A program made the translations under genes and the position numbers. The notes beneath the pieces were generated by a model, which worked only from the letters and a program-made list of their open reading frames with translations, did no database searches and was not told the DNA's origin. From the NCBI RefSeq assembly GCF_001442755.1, contig NZ_CP006369.1:62001-126000 (forward strand): a stretch of 64,000 nt of DNA. The letters run 5' to 3'. Origin of the DNA: Aureimonas sp. AU20. Lineage in GTDB: Bacteria; Pseudomonadota; Alphaproteobacteria; Rhizobiales; Rhizobiaceae. This document shows positions 45,173 through 54,253 of this stretch, one piece after another; positions within the stretch are counted from its first letter, which is position 1, and the number at the start of each line of letters is the position of its first letter.

Positions 45173-46134
45173 TTCCGGATGTCGGCGGGGATCAGCTTGG
45201 CCGCCTCGGCCCGAACGTCCACGGCCGGGAACGTGTCGGGGTAGAGATAATGCGCGGCCTCGCGCAGCACGATCTCGCGGGCGATCGGGCCGTTGGTCTC
45301 CACCCATTGATCGCCGACATAATGGACCCGCTTGTTCTTGACGGCGGAGAGCTGGCTCCAGATCGGGTTGTTCTCCTGCGGGCGATCCGGGCCGCTGTCG
45401 TAGACGAAGATGACCTCGGGGTCCTTCTCCAGCATGGCTTCGAGGCTCATCTCCATGCCGAAGCGGCCGCCCTGCGTCATCGGCCCGACGATGTTGTCGC
45501 CGCCGAGCGCGGCGACGATCGAGGCGGCCGTGTTCTCTGTATGGAAGGAGAAGGGCGTGTCGCCGGCCCACATGATCTGGAAGCGGGGATGCAAGTCCTT
45601 GGGAGCCTTGGCGACATAGTCCGCGAGATGCTGCCTGAAGGAGGCGTTCAGCGCCTCGCCCTTCTCCGGCTGCCCGAAGGCCTTGGAGAGTTCGGCGACT
45701 TCCCGGAAGCTCTCGTCGTACCGCTCGATATTGAAGGCGAGATAGGGGGCGATCTTCTCGTAGGAGGCGGCGTTGCCGACGGTGTAGCGCTTCATCGCGA
45801 CGATAAGATCGGGCTTGGCCTGGCTGACCAGCTCGAGATTGGGCTTGGCGCGCTGCCCGAGCGACGCCATGTCCTTGGTCAGGCCAAGCAGAAAGTCGGG
45901 ATCGCGCCCCTTGGTCATGTAAGTGACGGCGAAACGACTGGGAGCGACGCCGAGCGCCAGTCCGACATCTACAGCCAGATACGAGACGGCGGCAACGTTG
46001 CGCGGGTCTGAAGGAACCTCGACACTGACGCCGCGATCATCCGTGATTGGAATCGTTCTGTCACCTGCCAATGCGGGACAAGCGAGGGACAGGACAAGGA
46101 GCGAAGCGGATAATACTTTGGAATGTTTCCACAT
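45169..46134 (-). CDS. Metallophore ABC transporter substrate-binding protein
   Basis: Periplasmic class III binding protein of 321 residues with signal peptide (MWKHSKVLSASLLVLSLACPALA). It shows the FepB/FhuD pattern: DRTIPITDDRGVSVEVP, LELVSQAKPDLIVA linking the lobes, DKDFLL-like and EKDPEVIFVYDS in the C-lobe. No lipobox. It would capture the re-entering metal-loaded product of the opposing biosynthetic operon. The gene is preceded by a promoter region rich in dyads (46151-46250), so its expression is probably metal-regulated. No TonB receptor gene is in the window. Confidence 0.93.
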   Translation of the reverse strand: MWKHSKVLSASLLVLSLACPALAGDRTIPITDDRGVSVEVPSDPRNVAAVSYLAVDVGLALGVAPSRFAVTYMTKGRDPDFLLGLTKDMASLGQRAKPNLELVSQAKPDLIVAMKRYTVGNAASYEKIAPYLAFNIERYDESFREVAELSKAFGQPEKGEALNASFRQHLADYVAKAPKDLHPRFQIMWAGDTPFSFHTENTAASIVAALGGDNIVGPMTQGGRFGMEMSLEAMLEKDPEVIFVYDSGPDRPQENNPIWSQLSAVKNKRVHYVGDQWVETNGPIAREIVLREAAHYLYPDTFPAVDVRAEAAKLIPADIRK

Positions 46135-46150
46135 CTGCTACGACTTTCTT

Positions 46151-46171
46151 TCGCAACGTCGATCGTTGCGA
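46151..46171. promoter_or_regulatory. Perfect dyad in leader of metallophore uptake operon
   Basis: 8-bp arms TCGCAACG (46151-46158) and CGTTGCGA (46164-46171) separated by 5 nt, 17 nt upstream of the binding-protein start. It can be an operator or an RNA hairpin just ahead of the ribosome site. Confidence 0.55.
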
Positions 46172-46172
46172 C

Positions 46173-46188
46173 TGTTAGCCGCATAACA
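46173..46188. promoter_or_regulatory. TGTTA-N6-TAACA dyad, candidate metal-regulator site
   Basis: TGTTAGCCGCATAACA has perfect 5-bp arms. Its outer half-sites recall Zur boxes (TGTTAT...ATAACA). It adjoins an AT-rich, promoter-like stretch (46189-46212, minus-strand sense), so a bound repressor would block transcription. Identification with Zur is speculative. Confidence 0.4.
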
Positions 46189-46227
46189 TGATAAATACAA
46201 TCATATTTTAAGGTGGCAAAGACGTCC

Positions 46228-46250
46228 CGTTGCGACGCCAAATCGTTGCA
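46228..46250. promoter_or_regulatory. Further CGTTGCGA copies upstream of the promoter
   Basis: CGTTGCGA at 46228-46235 and CGTTGCAG at 46244-46251 repeat the arm of the 46151 dyad. Four copies of the octamer (three exact) thus bracket the presumed promoter at about 46190-46215, consistent with co-operative binding by one regulator. Confidence 0.45.
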
Positions 46251-46251
46251 G

Positions 46252-46734
46252 GGTGATCCCCTTCTGTTCCGTATCGAGGTGATGGAGACCTGAGATGGTT
46301 TCCGAGGTGCGGAGCTTTTGGTCCGCCACGGTCCTAACGCGCAGCGATCGGCATCCCCGGCGTGTTCTGGCGCGACGCAGGCGAAGCGACGATGCGCCGG
46401 CCGGTCAGAACGCTTGCCCCCAACTCGCAGACCTTGGCCAGGCTGAGGATCAGGGTCGAACCGAAATGCTCTGTCTCGCAGCCCTTTGGAAAAACCAGGG
46501 TTGGGTAGGAGGAGCGCGGCCGTTGACTGCTTCTTAAGCAAAATAAGCACCGGCGCCTCGTCGTGCAGCGCGCGCTTCTCGAAATTAGGTTGCACTATCC
46601 AAACGGGTAGGATGTTGAGGCCAAACGCCGAAATCCCGCGCTACCAATCGAGGGCAGGCCTATCCATCTGCGCGATTTCGCGAGAGGCCGATCCGGCGCA
46701 CCATTCCGTTACGACGAAATCGGATGAGGGTGTC
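46252..46734. other. Non-coding stretch upstream of the racemase gene
   Basis: About 480 bases between divergent operons. On the minus strand near 46440 a short peptide-like frame (FGSTLILSLAKVCELGA) looks like decayed coding sequence, but no full gene can be built. The promoter of the hydantoin-type operon must lie in the last ~150 bases. Confidence 0.4.
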
Positions 46735-47505
46735 ATGCACGATCGCTCCGTTCATGTTCGGGTGGTTTCACCGATCACCACGCGCGGCTTTCGCCGCGTC
46801 GAGGATCTGGAAGCCTTGGGATATCCCGGGCTTGTGGTGTCGGGGTCGCAGATCGACTTCGGGCCGGGATCGATCGAAAGCGAATTCGAGACCGCCGTCT
46901 GCGCGCCCGATACGATCCGCAAGATCGTCGAGGCCGAGCGCGAGGGGGTGGACGCGGTCGTGATCGACTGCATGGCCGATCCGGCGCTGCGCGCCGCCCG
47001 CGAGGCGGTCCGCATTCCCGTGGTCGGGCCGAGCCAGGCAGCCATGCATATCGCCGCCATGCTCGGTCACCGCTTCTCCGTGATCACCGTTATGCGGCGG
47101 CTGCGCGCCCAGTTCGAGAACGCCGCGGCCGTGCATGGTCTGGCGTCGCGCATGACTTCTGTCCGCCATGTCGACATCCCTGTCCTGGCATTGGAGGACG
47201 ATCTCGACGCCACGAAGCGCCTTCTGGTCGAGCAGGCGCGGCTCGCGGTCGAGATCGACGGCGCCGAGGCCGTGATCTTTGGCTGCACCGGGCTGCTCGG
47301 CTGCGCCAGCGCGGTTCGCGACGGGCTCCTCTCCCACGGCATCGACATTCCGGTGGTGGACCCGATCCCCAACGCGGTGAACGTCGCGGCGGCGCTCGTT
47401 CGCTCCGGCCTGACGCAGAGCGCGCTGACCTATCCGCCGCCGCCGGAAAAGGAACTGCTCGGCTTCGAGCCGTTGAAGGCGAGCCGCCTCTTGGCGGCGG
47501 AGTAA
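46735..47505 (+). CDS. Aspartate/glutamate/hydantoin racemase family protein
   Basis: A 256-residue Asp/Glu racemase-fold protein. Both catalytic-type cysteines are there: C80 region in VVIDCMADPALRA and in AVIFGCTGLLGCAS. The overall form is closest to hydantoin racemase/AroM-like proteins. First gene of an eight-gene plus-strand operon that also encodes a polyamine-type ABC importer, a HyuA hydantoinase and two DUF917 proteins. A role in racemising a 5-substituted hydantoin or a related ring compound is the natural reading. ATG 46735 is the only start close to the conserved VRVVSPITT strand. Confidence 0.87.
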   Translation: MHDRSVHVRVVSPITTRGFRRVEDLEALGYPGLVVSGSQIDFGPGSIESEFETAVCAPDTIRKIVEAEREGVDAVVIDCMADPALRAAREAVRIPVVGPSQAAMHIAAMLGHRFSVITVMRRLRAQFENAAAVHGLASRMTSVRHVDIPVLALEDDLDATKRLLVEQARLAVEIDGAEAVIFGCTGLLGCASAVRDGLLSHGIDIPVVDPIPNAVNVAAALVRSGLTQSALTYPPPPEKELLGFEPLKASRLLAAE

Positions 47506-47541
47506 GGCATTCCCGAGGTTCAGCAAAGAGAAGCGAGCGGC

Positions 47542-48459
47542 ATGGACGCAACCCAAGCTCTGAGAACGCCACGGGACCGGGCGAAAGCCACTGTCCTCAC
47601 CCGTCTCCCGCGCCCCGGCCTCTGGCTCCTGGCCTTGCCCGCCTCCCTGTTCTTTCTGGCCTTCTTCGTCCTGCCCACGGCGTCGCTCTTCGCCCTGTCC
47701 TTCAACAAGGGCGTCGCGGGCAGTGTCGCCTTCACCTCGGCCCTGACGATCGAGAACTATGTGCGGGTGTTCACCCGCGCGATCTATTATGAGGCGATCG
47801 GCCGTTCGGTCGGGATCGGAATTCTGGTCTCGCTCCTGTGCCTCGCGCTCGGCTATCCCCTGGCCTATGTCATCGCCAAGACCACGCATCCCGGGCGCAA
47901 CGCCTTTCTGATGATCCTGGTCCTGTCCTCCATGCAGCTCGACATGGTGATCCGGCTCTACGGGCTGATGGTGCTGCTCGGCGACAACGGCCTCGTGAAC
48001 GGCGCGCTGGTCGCTTCGGGTCTGGTTTCCGGTCCGCTGCCGCTGATGTACAATCTGTTCGGCGTGGTGGTCGGCCTCGTGCAGGTCACGCTGCCCTTCA
48101 TGGTGATCTCGCTGATCGGCGTCATCAAGGCGATCCCGCCGTCCTACGAGGAGGCGGCGCGCTCGCTCGGCGCCTCCCGCTGGGCCGCCTTTCGCGCTGT
48201 GGTGCTGCCGCTTTCCATGCCGGGCATCCTGTCGGGATCGCTCCTCGTCTTCGCGCTGTCGATCTCCTCCTATGTCGTGCCCGCCCTGATGGGCGGCTGG
48301 AAGGTGGTGACGCTGCCGATCCACATCTACCAGCAGATCGCCGAGGCGGGCCGCTGGCAGTTCGGCGCCGCGATCGCCGCCGTTCTGTTCCTGACCAGCC
48401 TCCTGGCGGTCGCGGTCTATCAGGTCGCCGCGCGGCGCACGGCCGGAGGGCGAGCCTGA
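47542..48459 (+). CDS. ABC transporter permease (PotB-like)
   Basis: Six-helix permease of 305 residues of the spermidine/putrescine class. The EAA coupling loop reads YEEAARSLGASRWAAFRAVVLPLS (given in part, about 210-225). It starts 36 nt after the racemase gene. Forms the channel with the next gene product, whose start overlaps its stop (TGATG). Confidence 0.93.
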   Translation: MDATQALRTPRDRAKATVLTRLPRPGLWLLALPASLFFLAFFVLPTASLFALSFNKGVAGSVAFTSALTIENYVRVFTRAIYYEAIGRSVGIGILVSLLCLALGYPLAYVIAKTTHPGRNAFLMILVLSSMQLDMVIRLYGLMVLLGDNGLVNGALVASGLVSGPLPLMYNLFGVVVGLVQVTLPFMVISLIGVIKAIPPSYEEAARSLGASRWAAFRAVVLPLSMPGILSGSLLVFALSISSYVVPALMGGWKVVTLPIHIYQQIAEAGRWQFGAAIAAVLFLTSLLAVAVYQVAARRTAGGRA

Positions 48460-49265
48460 TGCGCGGCGGCGAGACGATCCCCCTGCCGTTCAAGATCGGC
48501 GCCGCCATCGCGCTGACGGTGCTCTTGGTTCCCGTTCTGATCGTGATCCTGACCGGGCTGAACTCGGGTGACTATCTGACCTTTCCGCCCCAGGGCCTCT
48601 CCTTCCGCTGGATCGAAGCCTTCCTGACCTCGCCGACCTTCGTGCCGGCCTACCTCTTCTCCTTCAAGCTCGCGGCGGCGGCGACGCTCGTCTCCACCCT
48701 GATCGGCACGGCGGCGGCGGTCTGGCTGTCGCGCACGCTCAGCCCGCTCGGCGCGGTTCTGCGCACGCTCTTCGTCCTGCCGCTGGTTCTGCCGGGCGTC
48801 GTTCTCGGCCTTGCGCTCTACGTCTTCTTCACGACGAGCGGGATCGGTCTGGCCCGATCCTTCACCGGCCTTCTCGTCGGCCACGTCATCGTCACCACGC
48901 CGCTGGTGATCGCAACCGTGACGGCCGCGCTGGTGGATTTCGACCGTTCGCTGGAGGAGGCGGCCCGCGCGCTCGGCGCGTCGCCGCTCGGTGCCTTCCG
49001 CCGCATTACCCTGCCGATCATCATGCCCGGCATCTCGGCGGGCGCGCTCTTCGCCTTCATCGTCTCCTTCGGCCAGTTCGAGGTGACGCTGTTTCTCGCC
49101 TCGCCCGACACCCAGCCCCTGCCGATCGCGATCTACACCTCGCTGCGCTACCGGTTCGAGCCGACCGCCGCTGCCGCCGGCATCTTCGCGATCCTTCTCG
49201 TGATCGCCTCGACCGTCCTGACCTCACGCCTCGTCAATTTCCGCCGCCTGTTCGGCGGACGCTGA
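48459..49265 (+). CDS. ABC transporter permease (PotC-like)
   Basis: Second permease, 268 residues, with EAA loop LEEAARALGASPLGAFRRI and a final FQTFG-type region. Start ATG 48459 overlaps the PotB-like stop. This class carries polyamines, but also many amino-acid-like and heterocyclic compounds in alphaproteobacteria. Confidence 0.93.
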   Translation: MRGGETIPLPFKIGAAIALTVLLVPVLIVILTGLNSGDYLTFPPQGLSFRWIEAFLTSPTFVPAYLFSFKLAAAATLVSTLIGTAAAVWLSRTLSPLGAVLRTLFVLPLVLPGVVLGLALYVFFTTSGIGLARSFTGLLVGHVIVTTPLVIATVTAALVDFDRSLEEAARALGASPLGAFRRITLPIIMPGISAGALFAFIVSFGQFEVTLFLASPDTQPLPIAIYTSLRYRFEPTAAAAGIFAILLVIASTVLTSRLVNFRRLFGGR

Positions 49266-49301
49266 AGGCCACGCGCCGTTTCCACCCCGGAGAAGAACGC
49301 C

Positions 49302-50429
49302 ATGACCGACACCCATGACAAGACCTCCCTGCAGCCGAACCGGCGGCAGATCCTCAAGGCCGGCGCCGCCTTCGGACTGGCGGCCTCCGGGGTCAATCTC
49401 TTCGCCATCAACCACGCCTTCTCGCAGGACGTGGCCTATGACGGCACCCCGTTCGACGCCGGCGGCGCCACGATCACGATCGCGGAATGGGGCGGGTTCT
49501 GGCAGGAAACCCAGCGCAAGCTGCTGCTCGACCGGTTCGAGAAGGACTTCAACTGCCGCGTCCAGTACGACAGCTCCTTCCCCTGGTTCCCCAAATTCGT
49601 GGCCGGCGGGCCGAAGAACCCGGCCTACGCCGTGACGAACTGGAACCTGCCGGAAATGTTCAAGACGGCCGGGGCGGGGGACTATTTCCTGCCGCAGGAG
49701 GAACTGCTGGCCAACATGCCCAATGCCAAGGGCGTCTGGCCCTTCGCGACCGCCAACGGGCTCGGCGTGACCTGGGCCTTCTCGCGCTATTGCTGGGTCT
49801 ACCGCACCGACACCGGAATCGCACCGCCCACCAGCTTCAAGGATTTCTGGGACGCGCGCTATGCCGGCAAGCGCGGCACCTATGTCACCACCAACACGCT
49901 GCAGATGGATTTCTTCCTGGCCGCCGCCATGAATTTCGGCAAGGACCAGTACGATCTCGACGCCGGATACGAGGCCATGCGGGCGGCCGTGCCGCTGAAG
50001 ATCTCGGACTTCACCGGCAACATGCAGGCGCTGGTGGAGCGCGGCGAGGTCGAGATCGCCGTCCAGAACGACGGCGAGGTCTATCTGCAGAAGGCCAAGG
50101 GCGTGCCGGTGGACGCCTGGATCTGGGACAATCCCAAATCGATCCTGACGCAGACCAAGACCGTCAGCCGCTATCTCGAGCCGACGCAGAAGAAGCTCGC
50201 GCTCGCGCTGGTAGATCGCACGCTCGACCCGGCCTATCAGACCGCGATCGGCGAGGTGTTCTTCTACCGGCCGAGCCACCGCGACGCCAAGCTGCCCGAA
50301 GGCCTGAAAAGCCAGGGCGTCGAAAACACCGCCAACGCCCTCGACGGCCTCTTCATGCCGGACTGGAAGAGCTATCTCGAAAACGAGGACGACATCGTCG
50401 AGACCGTCAACGAGATCTTCGCCTCCTGA
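49302..50429 (+). CDS. ABC transporter substrate-binding protein (PotD-like)
   Basis: Periplasmic receptor of 375 residues. The N-terminus carries a twin-arginine-type signal (NRRQILKAGAAFGLAASG), so the protein may be exported folded. The mature part starts near SQDVAYDG and holds TITIAEWGGFWQE and ARYAGKRGTYVTTN. Overall form is PotD/extracellular family 1. Its ligand presumably is the compound degraded by the hydantoinase and DUF917 proteins. Polyamine-binding acidic residues are not obvious. Confidence 0.9.
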   Translation: MTDTHDKTSLQPNRRQILKAGAAFGLAASGVNLFAINHAFSQDVAYDGTPFDAGGATITIAEWGGFWQETQRKLLLDRFEKDFNCRVQYDSSFPWFPKFVAGGPKNPAYAVTNWNLPEMFKTAGAGDYFLPQEELLANMPNAKGVWPFATANGLGVTWAFSRYCWVYRTDTGIAPPTSFKDFWDARYAGKRGTYVTTNTLQMDFFLAAAMNFGKDQYDLDAGYEAMRAAVPLKISDFTGNMQALVERGEVEIAVQNDGEVYLQKAKGVPVDAWIWDNPKSILTQTKTVSRYLEPTQKKLALALVDRTLDPAYQTAIGEVFFYRPSHRDAKLPEGLKSQGVENTANALDGLFMPDWKSYLENEDDIVETVNEIFAS

Positions 50430-50494
50430 CGCCTTGCCGGGCTGGCCCGAAGGCCGGCCCCTTCGCCTCGCACCCCGCCGCAGGACCCGCGCCC

Positions 50495-51565
50495 GTGACC
50501 GACATCCGGCTCATCAAGCTGACCAAGAGCTACGGCGCCTCGCGCGCCGTCGACAACGTCGAACTGCACATTCGCGACGGTGAGTTCTTCTCGCTTCTCG
50601 GCCCGTCCGGCTGCGGCAAGTCCACGACGCTGCGCATGATCGCGGGCTTCGTGGACCCGAGCGAAGGGCGCATCTGGCTGGGGGAGGACGATGTCACCCA
50701 GCGGCCGCCCGAGCAGCGCAACATCGGCATCGTGTTCCAGAACTACGCGATCTTTCCGCATATGGACGTGGCCGCCAACGTCGCCTTCGGGCTGCGCATG
50801 CGCAAGGTCGCCAAAGCCGAGATCGGGCGCAAGGTCGAGGCCGTGCTCAACCAAGTGGGCCTGAAGGGATACGGCGAGCGCTACGCCCGGCAATTGTCCG
50901 GCGGCGAGCAGCAGCGCGTGGCGCTGGCGCGCGTTCTCGTCACGCAGCCTCGCATCCTGCTGCTCGACGAGCCGCTTTCGGCGCTCGACAAGAACATGCG
51001 CGAGGAGATGAAGTTCTGGATCAAGGATCTCCAGCGCTCGCTCGGCATCACCACCGTCTACGTCACCCATGATCAGGACGAGGCCCTGACCATGAGCGAC
51101 CGGATCGGCGTGATGCAGCGCTCCCGGCTCGTGCAGGTCGGCACGCCGGAGGACATCTACGAGCGGCCCGAAACGCTCTTCGTCACCAGCTTCATCGGCC
51201 ATTCCAACCTGATCGACGTCGAGATCGCGACCGTCTCCGAACGGCGCTGCCGCGTCCGCTTCGGCGGAACCGAGTTCGAGGCGCGGGCGGGCGAGGGGGT
51301 CGAGGTTCAGCGGGGTGCCAAGCTCGTGGTGCGCCCCGAGAACGTCCTGATCGACGGCGAGGCGCTGCCCCCCGGCGTCGTGCCGTTTCCCGCGAAGATC
51401 CTGTCGGAGACCTACCAGGGTCCGATCGTGCGCTACCGGCTCGCCGTCGGCGGGGCCGAGATCGTGGCGGAGCGGCAGAACCAGATTCATCAGCCGCGCT
51501 TCGCGCCCGGCGCGTCCGTTCTGGCGGGATGGGACCCCGGGCGCTGCGAGGCGCTCGCCGTCTGA
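50495..51565 (+). CDS. ABC transporter ATP-binding protein (PotA-like)
   Basis: ATPase of 356 residues with C-terminal TOBE domain. Walker A GPSGCGKST, Q-loop VFQNYAIFPHM, signature LSGGEQQR, Walker B ILLLDEPLSALDKN, H-loop VTHDQDEA. GTG 50495 gives the standard start VTDIRLIKLTKSYG. Completes the importer made with the three genes before it. Confidence 0.95.
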   Translation: MTDIRLIKLTKSYGASRAVDNVELHIRDGEFFSLLGPSGCGKSTTLRMIAGFVDPSEGRIWLGEDDVTQRPPEQRNIGIVFQNYAIFPHMDVAANVAFGLRMRKVAKAEIGRKVEAVLNQVGLKGYGERYARQLSGGEQQRVALARVLVTQPRILLLDEPLSALDKNMREEMKFWIKDLQRSLGITTVYVTHDQDEALTMSDRIGVMQRSRLVQVGTPEDIYERPETLFVTSFIGHSNLIDVEIATVSERRCRVRFGGTEFEARAGEGVEVQRGAKLVVRPENVLIDGEALPPGVVPFPAKILSETYQGPIVRYRLAVGGAEIVAERQNQIHQPRFAPGASVLAGWDPGRCEALAV

Positions 51566-51614
51566 CCGCCGGCCCCTTTCAAACTTCAGTCCCAGACCTT
51601 CGAGGAAACACCCC

Positions 51615-53159
51615 ATGCGGATCGGAATCGACGTGGGCGGCACCAACACGGATGCCGCTCTCATGGACGGCCTGCGCGTCGTCGCCGCCTGCAAGTCGCC
51701 CACCACCGCCGACGTCTCGTCCGGCGTCGTGGCCGTCCTGCGCGAGGTTCTCCAGCGTAGCGGCGTCGAGGCGGGCGCGATCCAGGCCGTCATGATCGGC
51801 ACCACGCATTTCACCAATGCCGTGGTCGAGCGGCGCCGCCTGCTGGAGGTGGCCGCCATCCGGCTCGGCCTGCCGGCGACGCGCGCCCTTCCGCCCATGA
51901 CCGACTGGCCCGACGACCTCGCCACGACGCTCGGCCGCCACGGCTACATGGTTCGCGGCGGACACGAGTTCGACGGGCGCGAGATCGCGCCGCTGGACGA
52001 AGCCGAGATCCTTCGCATCGCCCGGGAGATCCGCCAGAAGGGCCTTCGCTCGGCTTCCGTCACCTCGGTCTTCTCGCCCGTGACGCCGATCATGGAGCAG
52101 CGCGCCGCCGAGATCCTGCGCAACGAGGTGCCCGACATCGCTCTTTCGCTCAGCCACGAGATCGGCCGGGTCGGCTTTCTGGAGCGCGAGAACGCGGCGA
52201 TCATGAACGCCTGCCTCGCCGACCTGTCCAGGCACGTCGTCGCCTCGTTCCGCCAGGCGCTGCGCGACATGAACATCTCCGCGCCCTTCTTCATCAGCCA
52301 GAACGACGGGACGCTGATGACGCCCGAGCATGTCGAGCGCTATCCCGTTCTCACCTTCGCCTCCGGCCCCACCAACTCGATGCGCGGCGCGGCCATGCTG
52401 GCGGGCGAGAAGGAGGCGATGGTGGTCGATATCGGCGGCACGACCTCCGATGTCGGCATGCTGATGCAGGGCTTCCCGCGCGAGTCGGCCGTGGCGGTGG
52501 ACATCGGCGGCGTGCGCACGAACTTCCGCATGCCGGACGTGCTCGCCGTCGGGCTCGGCGGCGGCTCGCGGGTGCGCGAGGACGGGCGGCGCATCGGGCC
52601 GGACTCGGTCGGCTACGAGATCACCTCCAAGGCCCTCGTGTTCGGCGGCGACACGCTGACCACGACCGATATCGTCGTGGCCGCCGGGCTCGAAGACATC
52701 GGGGACCGCTCGCGCGTGGCGCATGTTCCGGCCGCAACCGTGGAGGCCGCGCTCGCCACGATGCACCGCATGGTGGACGAGGCGGTGGATCGCATGAAGA
52801 CATCGGCCCAGCCGCTTCCGGTGGTGCTGGTGGGCGGCGGCTCGATCCTCGTGTCGCGCGACCTTCCCTCCGCCTCGCGCGTGATCCGGCCCGAGAACGC
52901 CTCGGTCGCCAACGCGATCGGCGCCGCCATCGCGCAGGTCGGCGGCGAGGTGGACCGCATCTATTCGCTGGAGGGCACCTCGCGGGAAATCGTTCTCGAC
53001 GGCGCGAAGCGGGAGGCTACCGAACACGCCGTTCGTGCCGGCGCAGCGGCGGGTTCGGTGAAGATCGTCGATATCGAGGAGGTTCCGCTCGCCTACCTGC
53101 CGGGCTCGGCGACGCGCATCCGCGTGAAGGCCGTCGGCGACCTCGTGATTGGAGCCTGA
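51615..53159 (+). CDS. Hydantoinase/oxoprolinase family protein (HyuA-like)
   Basis: A 514-residue protein of the acetone carboxylase/hydantoinase A superfamily (ASKHA fold). Phosphate-binding motif IGIDVGGTNTDAALMDG at the start, IGTTHFTNAVVERRRL (about 58-73), VVDIGGTTSDVG (second phosphate loop, about 270) and VGLGGGSRVR. Family members open hydantoin or 5-oxoproline rings at the cost of ATP. It is shorter than HyuA proper (about 680-700) and the B subunit is absent; DUF917 proteins take its place in this type of operon. RBS GAGGAAA at 51602. Confidence 0.9.
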   Translation: MRIGIDVGGTNTDAALMDGLRVVAACKSPTTADVSSGVVAVLREVLQRSGVEAGAIQAVMIGTTHFTNAVVERRRLLEVAAIRLGLPATRALPPMTDWPDDLATTLGRHGYMVRGGHEFDGREIAPLDEAEILRIAREIRQKGLRSASVTSVFSPVTPIMEQRAAEILRNEVPDIALSLSHEIGRVGFLERENAAIMNACLADLSRHVVASFRQALRDMNISAPFFISQNDGTLMTPEHVERYPVLTFASGPTNSMRGAAMLAGEKEAMVVDIGGTTSDVGMLMQGFPRESAVAVDIGGVRTNFRMPDVLAVGLGGGSRVREDGRRIGPDSVGYEITSKALVFGGDTLTTTDIVVAAGLEDIGDRSRVAHVPAATVEAALATMHRMVDEAVDRMKTSAQPLPVVLVGGGSILVSRDLPSASRVIRPENASVANAIGAAIAQVGGEVDRIYSLEGTSREIVLDGAKREATEHAVRAGAAAGSVKIVDIEEVPLAYLPGSATRIRVKAVGDLVIGA

Positions 53160-53161
53160 CG

Positions 53162-54253
53162 ATGAAGCTCAATTCGGAAGACCTGAAGGACCTGGCGCTG
53201 GGCGCGGCCTTTCTGGGAACGGGGGGCGGGGGCGATCCCTATGTCGGCCGGCTGATGGTGCAGCAATGTCTCGACGAGGGGCTGGAGGTCGAGGTGATCG
53301 ACCCCTCCGAGCTCAGCGACGATGCGCTGGTGATCCCGACCGCGATGATGGGCGCGCCGACCGTCCTGGTGGAGAAGATCCCGAGCGGCGACGAGGCCGT
53401 GAATTCGCTGCGCTCGCTGGAGCGGCATCTCGGCCGGAAGGCTCAAGCGACGATGCCGATCGAGATCGGCGGCATCAATTCCACCATTCCGCTGGTGGTC
53501 GGCGCGCGCCTCGGCCTGCCGATCGTGGATGCCGACGGGATGGGTCGCGCCTTCCCGCAACTCGAAATGGAGACCTTCGGTGTCTATGGTGTGTCGGGCA
53601 GTCCGATGGTCGTCTCCGACGAGGACGGCGATCAGGCGCTGATCATGGCGCGCGACAACCGCGAGATGGAATGGCTGTCGCGCGGGGTCGCCATCCGCAT
53701 GGGCGGCTGCGCCTACATCGCGGAATACGCCATGTCCGGCGCGGACGTGAAGCGCACGGCCATTCCCAACACGCTGACGCTCGCCATGCGCATCGGCCGG
53801 ACCCTGCGCGAGGCCAAGTCGCGCCATCTCAACCCGTTCGACGCCCTGCTCGAGCTCCTGCCTCAGACGCTCTACCATCACGGCCGCATCATCTTCACCG
53901 GCAAGATCGCCGACATGAGGCGGGAAACGCGCAACGGCTTCTCGCTCGGCTCCGCCCGCATCGAGGGGCTGGGGCGCTTCTCCGGCACGATGGAGATCGA
54001 GATCCAGAACGAGAACCTCATCGCGCGCGTCGACGGCGTGGTGAAGGCCATCGTGCCCGACCTGATCTGCATCATGGATTCCGAGACCGCCGAGCCGATC
54101 ACCACGGAAAATCTGCGCTACGGACAGCGCGTGTCGGTCATGGCCGTGGCGGTTCCCGAGATCATGCGCACGCCCGAGGCGCTGGCCGTGTTCGGGCCCT
54201 CCTGTTTCGGCCTCGACCACCCTTTCATTCCTATCGAGACGATGGCCCTCTGA
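53162..54253 (+). CDS. DUF917 / S-methylthiohydantoin desulfurase-like protein, copy 1
   Basis: A 363-residue DUF917 protein. Landmarks: LGTGGGGDPYVGRL (20-33), MMGAPTVLVEKIPSGDE, IEIGGINSTIPL and DADGMGRAFPQLEMET (about 122-137), and C-terminal RTPEALAVFGPSCFGLD. The Pfam family has been renamed for S-methylthiohydantoin desulfurase, an enzyme of ergothioneine-type imidazole breakdown (from memory). It commonly accompanies HyuA-type hydantoinases. Its start follows the HyuA stop by 2 nt, and its end overlaps its paralogue (TGATG). Confidence 0.88.
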   Translation: MKLNSEDLKDLALGAAFLGTGGGGDPYVGRLMVQQCLDEGLEVEVIDPSELSDDALVIPTAMMGAPTVLVEKIPSGDEAVNSLRSLERHLGRKAQATMPIEIGGINSTIPLVVGARLGLPIVDADGMGRAFPQLEMETFGVYGVSGSPMVVSDEDGDQALIMARDNREMEWLSRGVAIRMGGCAYIAEYAMSGADVKRTAIPNTLTLAMRIGRTLREAKSRHLNPFDALLELLPQTLYHHGRIIFTGKIADMRRETRNGFSLGSARIEGLGRFSGTMEIEIQNENLIARVDGVVKAIVPDLICIMDSETAEPITTENLRYGQRVSVMAVAVPEIMRTPEALAVFGPSCFGLDHPFIPIETMAL

